Below, in pieces: positions 10,700 to 23,449 of a stretch of DNA of 64,000 nucleotides (position 1 is its first letter; each line of letters opens with the position of its first letter). The position numbers and the translations under genes are program-made. Below the pieces are notes generated by a model. That model searched no databases and was not told the origin of the DNA. It saw only the letters and a program-made list of their open reading frames with translations. Source of the DNA: an uncultured Pelagibacteraceae bacterium (lineage in GTDB: Bacteria; Pseudomonadota; Alphaproteobacteria; Pelagibacterales; Pelagibacteraceae); the NCBI GenBank assembly GCA_902596675.1, contig CACJUO010000001.1, forward strand, positions 1 through 64,000, read 5' to 3'.

Positions 10700-12475
10700 A
10701 TGAGTTCGTACAAAATAATTGATCATGAATATGATGTAGTTGTCTTGGGTGCTGGTGGCTCAGGTTTAAGAGCTGCAGTTGGCCTGAGTGAAGCTGGTCT
10801 AAAAACAGCCTGTGTTTCAAAAGTATTTCCCACAAGAAGTCATACTTCTGCAGCACAAGGAGGTATTTCTGCAGCGTTAGGAAATATGGGTGAGGATGAC
10901 TGGAGATGGCATATGTATGATACAGTTAAAGGTGCTGATTGGTTGGGTGACCAAGACTCAATTGAATATTTGTGTAAAGAGGCTCCAGCAGCAGTACTAG
11001 AATTAGAAAAGTATGGAGTTCCATTTAGTAGAACAGAAGATGGAAAAATTTATCAAAGACCCTTTGGGGGTATGACAAAAAATTATGGAAATGAGACAGT
11101 TCAGAGAACATGCGCTGCAGCTGATAGAACAGGACATGCAATACTTCACACTCTGTATGGCCAAGCTTTGAAGCACAATACCGAATTTTTTATTGAGTAC
11201 TTTGCACTAGATTTAATAATGAAAGATGGAGCTTGCAAAGGTTTAATTGCTTGGAACCTTAACGACGGAACCATACACAGATTCAGATCTCACATAACAA
11301 TTATTGCAACAGGAGGGTATGGGAAAGTATATTACTCAGCTACTTCTGCACATACTTGTACTGGAGATGGTAATGCGATGGTTTTAAGAGCTGGTTTACC
11401 TTTACAAGACATGGAATTTGTACAATTTCACCCTACTGGCATATACGGCCATGGAACTTTAATTTCAGAAGGTGTTAGAGGTGAAGGAGGTTATTTAGTA
11501 AATTCAAAAGGTGAAAGATTTATGGAGCGTTACGCACCAAAAGCAAAGGATTTAGCATCAAGAGACGTCGTAAGTAGATCAATTGCGGTAGAAATAAATG
11601 AAGGTAGAGGTATAGGAAAAGAACAAGATCATGTTCATCTTCATATAGATCACTTAGACCCTAAAGTTATAGAAGAAAGATTACCAGGTATTTCTGAGGC
11701 TTCTAAATTATTTGCTAACGTGGATGTAACGAAGGAGCCAATACCAGTTGTTCCAACTGTACATTACAATATGGGAGGAATACCAACAAATTATAAGGCT
11801 GAAGTTCTTACAATTAATGGATCAGAAAAAACTGTTCCTGGTTTAATGGCAATTGGAGAAGCTGCATGTGTTTCTGTTCATGGTGCGAATAGATTGGGCT
11901 CAAACTCATTAATTGATCTTGTAGTTTTTGGAAGAGCAGCAGCAAAGAGAGCAGCAGAACTTGTAAAACCAGGAATGAAACATGACGAAATCGATAAAAG
12001 TGAGACTGATAGGTGTTTAGATAGATTTGATAAACTTAGAAATTCTGAAGGTTCTAATCCTACATCTGAACTTAGACTATCAATGCAAAAAACGATGCAG
12101 TCTAAATGTGCTGTATTTAGAAGTGAAAAAACACTAAAGGAGGGTGTTGATGAAATAAGAAAACCTTTTGAGGGCATGGAATCTTTATCTGTTAAAGATA
12201 AATCATTAATATTTAATACAGATCTAGTCGAAACTTTAGAATTCGATAACTTAATTAGACAAGCAATAACTACTATGGACTCAGCTTATCACAGAAAAGA
12301 AAGTAGAGGGGCACATGCAAGAGAAGACTTCCCGAAAAGAGATGATGAAAATTATATGCAACATACTCTCTCATGGTGCAATGGCTCTAAAACAAAAATA
12401 AATTATAGACCAGTTAATAGATCAACACTAACAAACGATGTACAATATTTTCCTCCTCAGGAAAGAGTATATTAA
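10700..12475 (+). CDS. sdhA: succinate dehydrogenase flavoprotein subunit
   Basis: Catalytic subunit of complex II that oxidises succinate to fumarate with covalently bound FAD. The 591 residues match the usual length. Seen are the FAD fold [12 protein letters not shown], the covalent-flavin histidine in [25 protein letters not shown], the active-site segment SEGVRGEGG and [10 protein letters not shown]. It starts two bases after sdhD and its stop overlaps the sdhB start by one base. Confidence 0.98.
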   Translation: MSSYKIIDHEYDVVVLGAGGSGLRAAVGLSEAGLKTACVSKVFPTRSHTSAAQGGISAALGNMGEDDWRWHMYDTVKGADWLGDQDSIEYLCKEAPAAVLELEKYGVPFSRTEDGKIYQRPFGGMTKNYGNETVQRTCAAADRTGHAILHTLYGQALKHNTEFFIEYFALDLIMKDGACKGLIAWNLNDGTIHRFRSHITIIATGGYGKVYYSATSAHTCTGDGNAMVLRAGLPLQDMEFVQFHPTGIYGHGTLISEGVRGEGGYLVNSKGERFMERYAPKAKDLASRDVVSRSIAVEINEGRGIGKEQDHVHLHIDHLDPKVIEERLPGISEASKLFANVDVTKEPIPVVPTVHYNMGGIPTNYKAEVLTINGSEKTVPGLMAIGEAACVSVHGANRLGSNSLIDLVVFGRAAAKRAAELVKPGMKHDEIDKSETDRCLDRFDKLRNSEGSNPTSELRLSMQKTMQSKCAVFRSEKTLKEGVDEIRKPFEGMESLSVKDKSLIFNTDLVETLEFDNLIRQAITTMDSAYHRKESRGAHAREDFPKRDDENYMQHTLSWCNGSKTKINYRPVNRSTLTNDVQYFPPQERVY

Positions 12476-13245
12476 TGGTACAGTTTAATTTACCGTCAAA
12501 CTCAAAAATAAAAAAAGGTCAATATTACAAAGACAAAACAGGATCAAAGAATATAAGAAAAGTAAATGTTTATAGATGGGATCCATCTAAAAATGAAAAT
12601 CCAAGAATAGATACTTATGAAGTTGATATGGATAATTGCTCTTCTAAAGTTTTAGATATTTTAAATAAAATCAAAAATGAAATTGATCCGTCTATTGCAT
12701 ATAGAAGATCATGCGCTCATGGAGTATGTGGGTCATGTGCAATGAATATGAATGGAAAGAATGGTCTAGCGTGTACCAAATCTCATTCTGAATTGGATGG
12801 CGATATCGATATTTATCCATTACCACATTTAAAAGTCTTAAAAGATTTAATTGGAGACTTAAGCACTCTTTACAAACAATATGAGTCTGTTGAACCTTGG
12901 CTAAAAACAACAAAAATAAATGACAAAGAAAACATTCAGACAAAAGAGGATAGAGCAAAATTAGATGGTTTATATGAGTGTATTATGTGTGCATGCTGTT
13001 CAACATCCTGCCCAAGTTATTGGTGGAATGGTGAAAAATATTTAGGTCCTGCAGTTTTACTTCAAGCTTACAGGTGGATAATTGACAGTAGAGACGAGGA
13101 CAGAAAAGAAAGACTTAAAAAAGTTGCTGACGAACTTAAACTTTATAGATGTCATACTATCTTGAATTGTACAAATGCTTGCCCCAAAGGCTTAAATCCT
13201 GCAAAAGCTATTGCAGAGATAAAGAAAATGCTTGCAACAGCTTAA
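12475..13245 (+). CDS. sdhB: succinate dehydrogenase iron-sulfur subunit
   Basis: Electron-transfer subunit linking the SdhA flavin to quinone. The 256-residue protein carries the [2Fe-2S] ligands in [22 protein letters not shown] and the [4Fe-4S]/[3Fe-4S] ligands in [12 protein letters not shown] and [17 protein letters not shown]. All expected cysteines are present. It completes the sdhCDAB operon and is followed 24 bases later by mmsA. Confidence 0.98.
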   Translation: MVQFNLPSNSKIKKGQYYKDKTGSKNIRKVNVYRWDPSKNENPRIDTYEVDMDNCSSKVLDILNKIKNEIDPSIAYRRSCAHGVCGSCAMNMNGKNGLACTKSHSELDGDIDIYPLPHLKVLKDLIGDLSTLYKQYESVEPWLKTTKINDKENIQTKEDRAKLDGLYECIMCACCSTSCPSYWWNGEKYLGPAVLLQAYRWIIDSRDEDRKERLKKVADELKLYRCHTILNCTNACPKGLNPAKAIAEIKKMLATA

Positions 13246-13269
13246 TTACTTAATTAAATAATTTCAATC

Positions 13270-14763
13270 ATGAATTTAATCAAACATTTTGTTGGTGGAA
13301 AAATAATATCGGGTAATTCTGAAAGAAAAGGGAAAATCTTTAATCCTGCAACTGGGGAACAAGAGTCTGAAGTTATTTTAGCCTCAAAATCAGATTTAGA
13401 TGGTGCAGTGGAAATTGCACAAAAAGCTTTTGAGACTTGGTCATTAAATCCCCCACTTCAAAGAGCAAGAATAATGTTTAAATTTAAAGAGCTTATAGAA
13501 AAAAATTTTGATGAACTGGCAAAACTAATAGTCTCAGAGCATGGAAAAGTTTACGAGGATGCTAAGGGATCATTAATAAGAGGATTAGAAGTTGTAGAGT
13601 TTGCATGTGGAATTCCACATTTACTTAAAGGAGAGTTTTCTGAAAATGTTGGAACAAACGTTGATAGTTATTCGATGCGGCAGCCTTTAGGAGTTGCAGC
13701 TGGTATAACCCCATTTAATTTTCCAGCTATGGTACCGATGTGGATGTTTCCATTAGCTATTGCATGTGGAAATAGTTTTATCCTAAAACCATCAGAAAAA
13801 GATCCTTCATGTCCGATGAAATTAGCTGAACTTCTTCATGAAGCTGGTCTTCCTGAGGGTGTTTTTAATGTTGTAAATGGTGATAAAGAGGTTGTTGACG
13901 CTATATTAACAAACCAAAATATTAAAGCTGTTAGTTTTGTTGGATCAACTCCTATTGCTAAGTATATATATGAAAATGCAGCTAAAAATGAAAAGAGAGT
14001 CCAAGCATTAGGTGGAGCAAAAAATCATTTAGTTGTTATGCCAGATTGTGATTTAGATGGTGCCGTAAATGGTTTGATGGGTGCTGCATATGGTTCAGCT
14101 GGAGAAAGATGTATGGCGCAGTCAGTAGCAGTAGCGGTAGGAGATATAGGTGATGAGTTAGTCTCAAGACTATCAAAAAAAGCTGAAGCATTAAAAATTG
14201 GACCCGGTATGGATAAATCATCTGAGATGGGCCCTTTAGTAACCAAAGAACATTTAGAAAAAGTAAAAGGCTATGTAGATCTAGGAGTTAAAGAGGGAGC
14301 AAAACTTGTTCTTGATGGAAGAAATTTGAAATTACAGGGATATGAAAAAGGTTTTTATATTGGTGGGTGTCTTTTTGATCATGTGACTACTGATATGAGA
14401 ATTTATAAAGAGGAAATATTTGGACCAGTTTTATCCGTGGTTAGGGTAAAAACATTTGAAGAGGCTACAAAAATGATTAATGAGCACGAATACGGAAATG
14501 GAGTTAGCATTTATACTAGAGATGGAGATGCAGGTAGAACATTCGCAAGTAAAATTCAAGTTGGAATGGTAGGGATAAATGTTCCAATACCAGTTCCAAT
14601 GGCTTTCCATAGTTTTGGAGGGTGGAAAAGGTCATTATTTGGAGATAGTGGAACCCATGGTATGGAAGGTGTAAAATTTTATACTAAATTAAAAACTATT
14701 ACTTCTAGATGGCCATCAGGAATTAGATCTAATCCTGAATTTATTATGCCAACAATGAAATAA
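13270..14763 (+). CDS. mmsA: methylmalonate-semialdehyde dehydrogenase (CoA-acylating)
   Basis: Aldehyde dehydrogenase family enzyme that converts (methyl)malonate semialdehyde to propionyl- or acetyl-CoA with NAD and CoA. The 497 residues, PLGVAAGITPFNFPAMVPMW, and the catalytic Cys281 in GSAGERCMAQS fit MmsA specifically rather than general aldehyde dehydrogenases. It lies inside the TCA block, between sdhB and mdh, three bases before mdh. Valine, inositol or beta-alanine degradation could supply its substrate, but none of those genes is in the window. Confidence 0.93.
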   Translation: MNLIKHFVGGKIISGNSERKGKIFNPATGEQESEVILASKSDLDGAVEIAQKAFETWSLNPPLQRARIMFKFKELIEKNFDELAKLIVSEHGKVYEDAKGSLIRGLEVVEFACGIPHLLKGEFSENVGTNVDSYSMRQPLGVAAGITPFNFPAMVPMWMFPLAIACGNSFILKPSEKDPSCPMKLAELLHEAGLPEGVFNVVNGDKEVVDAILTNQNIKAVSFVGSTPIAKYIYENAAKNEKRVQALGGAKNHLVVMPDCDLDGAVNGLMGAAYGSAGERCMAQSVAVAVGDIGDELVSRLSKKAEALKIGPGMDKSSEMGPLVTKEHLEKVKGYVDLGVKEGAKLVLDGRNLKLQGYEKGFYIGGCLFDHVTTDMRIYKEEIFGPVLSVVRVKTFEEATKMINEHEYGNGVSIYTRDGDAGRTFASKIQVGMVGINVPIPVPMAFHSFGGWKRSLFGDSGTHGMEGVKFYTKLKTITSRWPSGIRSNPEFIMPTMK

Positions 14764-15732
<969 letters not shown>

Positions 15733-16893
15733 ATGAATATCCACGAGCACCAGGCAAAAGAAATACTTAAAAAGTATGGCGCTGTTGTACCCGAAGGCGT
15801 TTATGCTCTTAATGTAAATGAATTAATTGAAAAAGTAAAAAATCTCAAAGCCGATAAGTATGTATTAAAAGCTCAAATTCATGCAGGAGGTAGAGGAAAG
15901 GCTGGAGGTGTAAAAATTGTTGATAATATTGCTCTTTTGGAAGAGGAAGCGAAAAAATTGTTTGGTAAAACATTGGTTACCCATCAAACTGGACCCTCAG
16001 GAAGAGAGGTGAAAAGATTGTATGTTGAAACTGCATCAGAAATAGAAAAAGAATTCTATCTGTCTTGTCTTGTTGATAGAACTTCTGCGAAAATTGCATT
16101 TATTTCCAGCGATCGGGGTGGAATGAATATTGAGGAAGTTGCTGAAAAATCACCAGATAAAATAATAACTACTAAAGTAGATTTTAATGAAAGTATTTCA
16201 GAGGAAGACTGTAACAAAGTTATTAAAATTTTTGATTTAGACAACGATGCAAGTAAACAAGCAGTCAATTTAATAAAATCAATTTACAAAATGTTCATTA
16301 ATACAGATGCAAACTTAGTAGAGATAAATCCTCTCATTTTAACAAAAAAAAACAAAATTGTATGTTTGGATGCAAAGATGACTTTTGATGAAAATGCATT
16401 ATTTAAACATCCAGAAATTCAGAAACTTAGAGATTTTAATGAGGAAGAAGAAACAGAAATTGAAGCAAGCAAATATGATCTGGCATACATTAAATTGGAT
16501 GGAAATATTGGATGTATGGTAAATGGTGCTGGATTAGCAATGGCTACTATGGATATTATTAAATTATATGGAGAAGAACCTGCAAATTTTTTAGATGTAG
16601 GTGGTGGTGCCTCTAAAGAAAAAGTTTCAGCAGCATTTAAAATTATCTTATCTGACAAAAATGTAAAAGGAATACTAATAAATATTTTTGGAGGAATAAT
16701 GAGATGTGACGTACTCGCACAAGGTGTTGTAGATGCAGCAAAAGAAATTAAATTTAAAGTTCCTTTAGTAGTGAGACTAGCAGGCACAAATTTCAAAGAG
16801 GGAAAAGAAATTTTAGATAATTCTGGATTAGAGATTATTTCTGCAAATGATTTATCCGATGCAGCAAAAAAAATTGTTGAGGCAATTAAATAA
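15733..16893 (+). CDS. sucC: succinyl-CoA synthetase beta subunit
   Basis: ATP-grasp subunit of the enzyme that couples succinyl-CoA cleavage to nucleoside triphosphate formation. The 386-residue protein begins [16 protein letters not shown], typical of SucC, and has [16 protein letters not shown] (ATP-grasp) and the ligase segment [16 protein letters not shown]. The gene has zero spacing from mdh and its stop overlaps the sucD start by one base. Confidence 0.98.
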   Translation: MNIHEHQAKEILKKYGAVVPEGVYALNVNELIEKVKNLKADKYVLKAQIHAGGRGKAGGVKIVDNIALLEEEAKKLFGKTLVTHQTGPSGREVKRLYVETASEIEKEFYLSCLVDRTSAKIAFISSDRGGMNIEEVAEKSPDKIITTKVDFNESISEEDCNKVIKIFDLDNDASKQAVNLIKSIYKMFINTDANLVEINPLILTKKNKIVCLDAKMTFDENALFKHPEIQKLRDFNEEEETEIEASKYDLAYIKLDGNIGCMVNGAGLAMATMDIIKLYGEEPANFLDVGGGASKEKVSAAFKIILSDKNVKGILINIFGGIMRCDVLAQGVVDAAKEIKFKVPLVVRLAGTNFKEGKEILDNSGLEIISANDLSDAAKKIVEAIK

Positions 16894-17768
16894 TGTCAGT
16901 TTTAATTAACAAGGATACAAAAGTAATTTGTCAAGGTTTCACTGGCGCTCATGGAACTTTTCATTCTGAACAATCTATTAAGTATGGAACTAACTTGGTT
17001 GGTGGAGTTACTCCTAAAAAAGGAGGTCAAATTCATTTGGAAAGACCAGTATTTAATACTGTTAAAGAAGCTAAAGATCAGACAGGTGCAAATGCAACAA
17101 TGATTTATGTTCCTGCAAAGTTTGCAGCTTCAGCAATTATAGAGGCAATTGATTCATCTATAGAATTGATTGTATGTATAAGTGAGGGAATTCCAGTTTT
17201 AGACATGCTTAAAGTAAAAAGAAGACTTTCGAACTCTAAATCGAGACTTATCGGTCCCAACTGTCCAGGTATAATAACTCCTGATGAATGTAAAATTGGA
17301 ATAATGCCTGGAAATATTCATAAAAAAGGAACAGTAGGAATTGTTTCTAGGTCAGGAACATTAACTTACGAGGCAGTAGCCCAAACCTCAGAAAATGGCC
17401 TCGGTCAATCTACATGTATAGGAATCGGTGGAGATCCAATAAATGGTACAAATTTTATTGATTGTCTAGATCTGTTTTTAAATGATGAAAATACTGGGTC
17501 TATAGTCATGATTGGTGAGATCGGAGGTACTGCTGAAGAAGAAGCTGCTGAATTTATAAAAAATCATAAGATAAAAAAACCAATGGTTGGATTTGTAGCT
17601 GGAATTACAGCACCACCTGGTAGACGAATGGGTCATGCTGGTGCAATAATATCAGGAGGAAAAGGTAACGCTCATGAAAAAATTAAAATTATGGAAAAAT
17701 CTGGCATTACAATGGCAAAATCACCATCTGAAATTGGAATAACTCTATTGAATAAATTGTCTAATTGA
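16893..17768 (+). CDS. sucD: succinyl-CoA synthetase alpha subunit
   Basis: CoA-binding subunit carrying the phosphohistidine intermediate. The 291-residue protein contains [14 protein letters not shown] (CoA site), [20 protein letters not shown] and the phosphorylation site around His248 in [10 protein letters not shown]. It pairs with the one-base-overlapping sucC. A 33-base AT-rich gap with TATA-like runs separates it from sucA; no spaced -35/-10 pair stands out. Confidence 0.98.
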   Translation: MSVLINKDTKVICQGFTGAHGTFHSEQSIKYGTNLVGGVTPKKGGQIHLERPVFNTVKEAKDQTGANATMIYVPAKFAASAIIEAIDSSIELIVCISEGIPVLDMLKVKRRLSNSKSRLIGPNCPGIITPDECKIGIMPGNIHKKGTVGIVSRSGTLTYEAVAQTSENGLGQSTCIGIGGDPINGTNFIDCLDLFLNDENTGSIVMIGEIGGTAEEEAAEFIKNHKIKKPMVGFVAGITAPPGRRMGHAGAIISGGKGNAHEKIKIMEKSGITMAKSPSEIGITLLNKLSN

Positions 17769-17801
17769 TAACACCTTATTCGTATATAATTATATATAAA
17801 A

Positions 17802-20702
17802 ATGTCATCATCTAAAAATATAGAATACAAAAAAACTTCATTTCTTAATAAATCAAATAGTGCATTTATAGAACAAATGTATGTGAAGTATGTAAATAAT
17901 GATCCAAATTTACCTGTGAGTTGGAAAAAATATTTTATAGATATTGGCGATGATATTAATTCAATTGTTAAAGAGGTTAATGGACCATCTTGGAGTCCAA
18001 GAAAAAATAAAATTGATGAGAGTAAAATACTTGAAAATGAAATTGAGCTTCTAGAAAGTCAAAATAAAGAAATAGATCAAAAAGATATAGTTGTAAGTAA
18101 CAGTAATTCTATTAAAGCAGTCTCTTTGATTAGAGCTTATAGACAGCGTGGTCATTTATTATCAAAAGTTGATCCATTAGAAATGAGAGAAAGTGAGTAT
18201 CTTGACGAACTACATCCTGAAAATTATGGATTTAAAAAAGATGACTATAGTAAAAAAATTTACTTAGATGGTGTCTTAAATAAAGAATATTCTAACATAA
18301 AAGAAATTCTCTCTATATTAAGAAAAATTTATTGTGGAAATATTGGTTACGAATATATGCATATTTCAAATCCAACAGAAAGAAAATGGTTTCGAGATAG
18401 AGTTGAAAAAGATGAAAATGCAATGAAATTTACGGTAAATGGAAAAAATGCAATCTTAAACAAATTAATACAAGCTGAAGGTTTTGAAAAATTCTTACAC
18501 ACAAAATATGTGGGGTCAAAAAGATTTGGTCTTGATGGTGGTGAAAGTTTGATACCCGCATTAGAGCAAATAATTAAAATTGGTGGTCAGTCAAATATTA
18601 AAGAAGTTAAAATTGGTATGTCCCACAGGGGAAGACTAAATGTTTTAGCTAACGTTCTACAAAAATCATACAAAAGAATATTTAACGAGTTTGCTGGTGA
18701 AATTAATAATACAGATGAAGATAGCGCAGGTGATGTAAAATATCATTTGGGTGCATCTTCTGATAGAGAATTTGATGGAAATGTTGTTCATGTAAGTCTA
18801 ACTGATAATCCCTCACATTTAGAAGCAGTCAATCCAGTAGTCCTAGGTCAAACCAGAGCAAAGCAATTTTTTCACAAAGATGCAAAAAGAAATAAGGTTA
18901 TTCCAATTTTAATTCATGGAGATGCTGCTTTTGCTGGACAAGGTGTAGTAGCTGAATGTTTTGCAATGTCTGGTTTGCCAGGTCACAATACAGGCGGAAC
19001 AATTCACATAATTGTAAATAATCAAATTGGGTTTACAACTAGCCCAAGATTTGCAAGATCCTCACCTCACCCATCAGATATTGCTAAAATGGTTGAGGCT
19101 CCAATAATACACGTCAATGGAGATGATCCAGAGGCTGTAGTTTATGGATCAAGAATTGCAACTGAGTTCAGGCTTAAATTCAATCGAGATGTGGTTTTAG
19201 ATTTAGTTTGTTATAGAAGATTTGGACATAATGAGGGAGATGAGCCCTCTTTCACCCAACCTCTTATGTACAAAAAAATAAGATCACATCCTTCTCCGGC
19301 AAAAATTTATGGATCAAAACTTATAGATGAGGATTTACTTTCAGAAAATGATTTAAATAATCAAATTAAAAAATTTAAAACTTTATTAGATGATCAATTT
19401 AAAACTGCAAAAGATTACAAACCAAAAATAGAATGGTTTGAAGGAGCTTGGTCGAGTTATAAGCCTAAAAAAGGAAAAGATAAAAAAGGAATTACAGGTG
19501 CAGATCCTGATTTATTAAGAAATATCTCAGATAAAATAAATGTAATTCCTAACGAGATTAATGTTCACAAGACTATTAGCAAAATATTTCAAAACAGAAA
19601 AAAAACAATTGATCAAGGTTTTAATATTGATTGGTCATCAGCAGAAGCACTTGCTTTTGGTTTATTGTTGGAAGAGGGTTTCCCAGTAAGGTTTGTAGGT
19701 CAAGACTCTGGAAGAGGAACTTTTAGTCAAAGGCACTCAGTTTTACGTAATCAATTAGATAATACTAGATATATACCTTTAAATAGTATTTCAAAAAATC
19801 AAAAGAAATTCGAAATTGTAGATAGTTTCTTATCGGAGTTAGCAGTTCTTGGTTTTGAGTATGGTTATAGTTTAGTTGAGCCCAATACATTAACAATCTG
19901 GGAAGCGCAATTTGGTGATTTTGCTAATGGAGCACAAGTTATAATAGATCAATTTATATCTTCAGGTGAAAGAAAATGGCAGAGAGCCTCTGGTTTAGTA
20001 ATGTTATTACCTCATGGATATGAAGGCCAGGGTCCCGAGCATTCATCTGCAAGATTAGAAAGATTTTTACAGTTATGCGCTAATGATAATCTTCAAGTGA
20101 TGAATTGTACAACGCCAGCTAATTACTTTCATGCTCTTAGAAGACAGATTCATCGTGACTTTAGAAAACCTTTAGTTTTAATGACACCAAAGTCACTTTT
20201 AAGAAACAAATATTGTGTTTCAAGTATTGAGGACTTTAATAAGCAAACTTCATTTCACCGAATTTTATGGGACCACGCACTAAATAAAGATTCTAAAAAT
20301 TTTATAAAATTGAAAAAACCTGCAGAAATTAAAAAAGTTATTCTTTGTTCTGGAAAAGTTTATTTCGATTTATTAGCTGCTAGAGAAAAAATTAAAAGAG
20401 ACGATGTAATCTTATTTAGAATAGAACAATTATATCCTTTTCCCGTAAAAAGCTTAGTCAAAGAACTTAAGCCTTACGCAAATAATGCCAAATTTTATTG
20501 GTGCCAAGAAGAACCAAAAAATATGGGAGCATGGTTTTCAGTGAGAGATTATATTCAATGGACATTAGAAACTATTAAAGCTAAAAATAATAATATTTCA
20601 TATATAGGAAGAAATCCTGATGCATCTCCCGCAACTGGCTATGCAAAAAGGCATATGGTAGAACAAGAAGAGATTATAAAAAAAGTTTTAGATAATGAGT
20701 GA
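17802..20702 (+). CDS. sucA: 2-oxoglutarate dehydrogenase E1 component
   Basis: Thiamine-diphosphate-dependent decarboxylase of the 2-oxoglutarate dehydrogenase complex. At 966 residues it is full length. Visible signatures are the N-terminal E2-contact segment ([17 protein letters not shown]), [13 protein letters not shown], the ThDP-binding [16 protein letters not shown] and NNQIGFTT, and [20 protein letters not shown]. Its 3' end overlaps sucB by 8 bases, implying coupled synthesis of E1 and E2. Confidence 0.98.
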   Translation: MSSSKNIEYKKTSFLNKSNSAFIEQMYVKYVNNDPNLPVSWKKYFIDIGDDINSIVKEVNGPSWSPRKNKIDESKILENEIELLESQNKEIDQKDIVVSNSNSIKAVSLIRAYRQRGHLLSKVDPLEMRESEYLDELHPENYGFKKDDYSKKIYLDGVLNKEYSNIKEILSILRKIYCGNIGYEYMHISNPTERKWFRDRVEKDENAMKFTVNGKNAILNKLIQAEGFEKFLHTKYVGSKRFGLDGGESLIPALEQIIKIGGQSNIKEVKIGMSHRGRLNVLANVLQKSYKRIFNEFAGEINNTDEDSAGDVKYHLGASSDREFDGNVVHVSLTDNPSHLEAVNPVVLGQTRAKQFFHKDAKRNKVIPILIHGDAAFAGQGVVAECFAMSGLPGHNTGGTIHIIVNNQIGFTTSPRFARSSPHPSDIAKMVEAPIIHVNGDDPEAVVYGSRIATEFRLKFNRDVVLDLVCYRRFGHNEGDEPSFTQPLMYKKIRSHPSPAKIYGSKLIDEDLLSENDLNNQIKKFKTLLDDQFKTAKDYKPKIEWFEGAWSSYKPKKGKDKKGITGADPDLLRNISDKINVIPNEINVHKTISKIFQNRKKTIDQGFNIDWSSAEALAFGLLLEEGFPVRFVGQDSGRGTFSQRHSVLRNQLDNTRYIPLNSISKNQKKFEIVDSFLSELAVLGFEYGYSLVEPNTLTIWEAQFGDFANGAQVIIDQFISSGERKWQRASGLVMLLPHGYEGQGPEHSSARLERFLQLCANDNLQVMNCTTPANYFHALRRQIHRDFRKPLVLMTPKSLLRNKYCVSSIEDFNKQTSFHRILWDHALNKDSKNFIKLKKPAEIKKVILCSGKVYFDLLAAREKIKRDDVILFRIEQLYPFPVKSLVKELKPYANNAKFYWCQEEPKNMGAWFSVRDYIQWTLETIKAKNNNISYIGRNPDASPATGYAKRHMVEQEEIIKKVLDNE

Positions 20703-22035
20703 AAAAATATTAGTTCCTGCGTTGGGTGAGAGTATAACGGAAGCAACTGTTTCAAAATGGCTTAAAAAAGTTGGAGATCCAGTTGAGGCAGATGAAGCGA
20801 TTGTTGAACTTGAGACTGACAAAGTTAACTTAGAAGTTCCATCACCAATAACTGGCATTTTATCAGAAATGAATTCAAAAGATGGAGATACTGTTGAAGT
20901 TGGGGCAGTGCTGGGTTCTGTTTCTGAAGGTGAATCAAATTTAGAAAAAAAAGCACCCTCAAAGCAAGAAAAAGAAGTAGAAACTATTTCTGAGGATCTC
21001 ATAAAAGAGGAAAATACAAACGTAATAAATCTAGAAATAGAGAAAAAACCTACTCCAAAATTAGGTAAAATTTCTGCAACTAGCAAAGAAGAGCCAATGG
21101 AACTTTTAGATGAGATTAATGAAGAACCTCTTCTACTAACTGACGAAGTTCAAACAACCCAAACTACAAAAGTTAATCCTCTTGTTCTTTCACCGGCGGT
21201 GAGGAAAATTGTTGCTGAAAATAATATTGATGTGGAAAAGGTTAAAGGTACAGGAAGGGATGGTAGAGTATTAAAAGGTGATCTTTTAAGCTTGATGGGG
21301 ACAAATCCACAACCTAGTCAAAGAAGAATTCAATATGGTGAAGAAGAGAGAATTAAAATGACAAGGCTAAGACAAACTATAGCTAAAAGACTTAAACAAG
21401 CGCAAGAAAATGCAGCAATGTTAACAACTTTTAATGAAGTTGATATGTCTGGTATAATGTCGATGAGAAAGGACAACCAAGAAGATTTTAAAAATAGGTA
21501 TGGAATAAAGCTAGGATTAATGTCATTCTTTGTAAAAGCCTGTGTAGTTGGTTTAAAATTATTTCCAGCAATAAATGCTGAAATTGAAGGTGAAGATATT
21601 ATTTACAAAAATTATTATAATATAAGTTTCGCAGTTGGTACTGATAAAGGATTGGTTGTACCTGTTTTGAGAAATGCGGACGAAATGTCATTTGCTGATA
21701 TAGAAAAAGAAATTAAAAGACTCTCAGAAAAAGCTAATAGCGGAAATTTATCGATAGAAGATCTTCAGGGAGGAACATTCACAATTAGTAATGGTGGAGT
21801 TTATGGTTCTATGTTATCAACACCTATTTTAAACCCACCTCAATCTGGAGTATTGGGAATGCATAACATTGTTGAAAGACCAGTTAATTTTAACGGCGAA
21901 ATAAAAATTAAACCTATAATGTATTTAGCATTATCATATGATCACAGAATAATAGATGGAAAAGAGTCCGTCACATTTTTAAAAACTGTTAAGGAAAATC
22001 TTGAGGACCCAAGGAGATTATTTTTAAATATATAA
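20695..22035 (+). CDS. sucB: 2-oxoglutarate dehydrogenase E2 (dihydrolipoyl succinyltransferase)
   Basis: Core of the 2-oxoglutarate dehydrogenase complex. Residues 1-75 are one lipoyl domain with lipoyl-lysine Lys43 in [15 protein letters not shown] charged linker follows, then a peripheral-subunit-binding domain ([31 protein letters not shown], roughly 165-195; positions approximate) and the catalytic domain ending with [13 protein letters not shown], which holds the active-site histidine. The 446-residue length is normal. It overlaps sucA by 8 bases and lpdA by one. Confidence 0.97.
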   Translation: MSEKILVPALGESITEATVSKWLKKVGDPVEADEAIVELETDKVNLEVPSPITGILSEMNSKDGDTVEVGAVLGSVSEGESNLEKKAPSKQEKEVETISEDLIKEENTNVINLEIEKKPTPKLGKISATSKEEPMELLDEINEEPLLLTDEVQTTQTTKVNPLVLSPAVRKIVAENNIDVEKVKGTGRDGRVLKGDLLSLMGTNPQPSQRRIQYGEEERIKMTRLRQTIAKRLKQAQENAAMLTTFNEVDMSGIMSMRKDNQEDFKNRYGIKLGLMSFFVKACVVGLKLFPAINAEIEGEDIIYKNYYNISFAVGTDKGLVVPVLRNADEMSFADIEKEIKRLSEKANSGNLSIEDLQGGTFTISNGGVYGSMLSTPILNPPQSGVLGMHNIVERPVNFNGEIKIKPIMYLALSYDHRIIDGKESVTFLKTVKENLEDPRRLFLNI

Positions 22036-23429
22036 TGGCTGATAAATTTGATGTTACAGTAATCGGTGGTGGTCCTGCAGGATACGTTTGTGCTATAAGA
22101 TTAGCTCAATTAGGCTTAAACACTGCATGTATTGAGTCAAGAGGATCTTTAGGAGGAACTTGTTTGAATATTGGATGTATACCATCAAAAAGTTTATTAA
22201 ATCTATCTGAGAATTTTCATAAAGCAAAAAACTTTGCAAATATTGGTATTGAGACAGGTGAGATTAAATTAAATTTAAAAAAAATGATGGAAAATAAAGA
22301 AAAATCTGTATCAACGTTGACAAAAGGCGTGGAATTTTTGTTTAAAAAAAATAAGGTTACATACATTAAAGGTACTGGAACATTAAAAACTAAAGATGAA
22401 ATATTAGTAAAAAATAATAATCAAGAGACAAAAATAAAATCGAATAAAATAATAATTAGTACTGGCTCAGCCCCTTTACCTCTTCCTGGTATAGAGTTTG
22501 ATGAAAAGCAAATATTATCTTCTACTGGTGCATTATCCATTTCTAAACTCCCAAAAAAAATGATTGTTGTAGGTGGTGGATATATTGGTCTAGAAATGGG
22601 ATCTGTTTGGTCGCGATTGGGAACTGAAGTACAAGTTGTGGAGTATCTTGATCATATTACTCCAGGATTAGATAAAGAAATTTCTAACGAGTTTATGAAA
22701 ATTTTGAAAAAACAAAATATTAAATTTGATTTAAATACTAAGGTTGAAAAAATTTCTAAAAATAGTGAAGGAGTTGTCGTAGAAATTTCAAACGAAGAAA
22801 AAAAAAGTAAGTTAAAAGCTGACGTGGTTCTTATCTCAGTAGGTCGTAAACCTTATACTGATAATTTAAATTTAGATAATATTGGTGTTAATCTCGACAA
22901 AAAAGGAAGAGTTAAAGTTGATAAAAATTTTGAGACAAATATAAAAAATATTTATGCAATAGGTGATGTAATAGATGGTCCTATGCTTGCTCACAAGGCA
23001 GAGGAAGAAGGAATTGCTGTTGCGGAACTTATTGCAGGTCAATCAGGACATGTAAATTATAATTTGATACCAGGGGTAATATATACATCTCCAGAAGTTG
23101 CTTATGTAGGTGAAAATGAAGAACAGCTTAAAGAAAAAAATATCAGTTATAAAATTGGAAAATTTCCTTTCATGGCAAATTCAAGAGCAAAGGCAATAAA
23201 CGAGTCCGAAGGATTCGTAAAAATATTAGCTGACAGAGCAACAGATCGCGTTTTAGGTGTACATATTATTGGTCCACATGCTGGAGAAATGATCGCTGAG
23301 ATGTCTGTTGCAATGGAATTTGGTGCTAGTTCTGAGGATATTGCAAGAACCTGTCATGCTCATCCAACTTTTTCAGAGGCAATTAAAGAGGCAGCATTAT
23401 CGGTAGATAAAAGACAGATTCACTCTTAA
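22035..23429 (+). CDS. lpdA: dihydrolipoyl dehydrogenase (E3)
   Basis: FAD enzyme that reoxidises lipoyl groups of the 2-oxoacid dehydrogenase complexes with NAD. The 464-residue protein has the FAD fold VIGGGPAGYVCAIRLAQLG, the redox disulfide GGTCLNIGCIPSK, the NAD fold VVGGGYIGLEMGSVW, and the C-terminal active-site HAHPTFSEA. It directly follows sucB, so it most likely serves SucAB; use by other complexes is possible. Confidence 0.98.
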   Translation: MADKFDVTVIGGGPAGYVCAIRLAQLGLNTACIESRGSLGGTCLNIGCIPSKSLLNLSENFHKAKNFANIGIETGEIKLNLKKMMENKEKSVSTLTKGVEFLFKKNKVTYIKGTGTLKTKDEILVKNNNQETKIKSNKIIISTGSAPLPLPGIEFDEKQILSSTGALSISKLPKKMIVVGGGYIGLEMGSVWSRLGTEVQVVEYLDHITPGLDKEISNEFMKILKKQNIKFDLNTKVEKISKNSEGVVVEISNEEKKSKLKADVVLISVGRKPYTDNLNLDNIGVNLDKKGRVKVDKNFETNIKNIYAIGDVIDGPMLAHKAEEEGIAVAELIAGQSGHVNYNLIPGVIYTSPEVAYVGENEEQLKEKNISYKIGKFPFMANSRAKAINESEGFVKILADRATDRVLGVHIIGPHAGEMIAEMSVAMEFGASSEDIARTCHAHPTFSEAIKEAALSVDKRQIHS

Positions 23430-23449
23430 TATATTTCATAATTTTTTTT

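Noticed and set aside
16419-16796. 125-codon open frame antisense to sucC
   Set aside because: Same reason: a shadow of sucC with low-complexity serine/proline text and no ribosome binding site.
17769-17801. Promoter between sucD and sucA
   Set aside because: A TATAAT is present, but the nearest TTGATA is only 14 bases away; A/T runs give such matches by chance.
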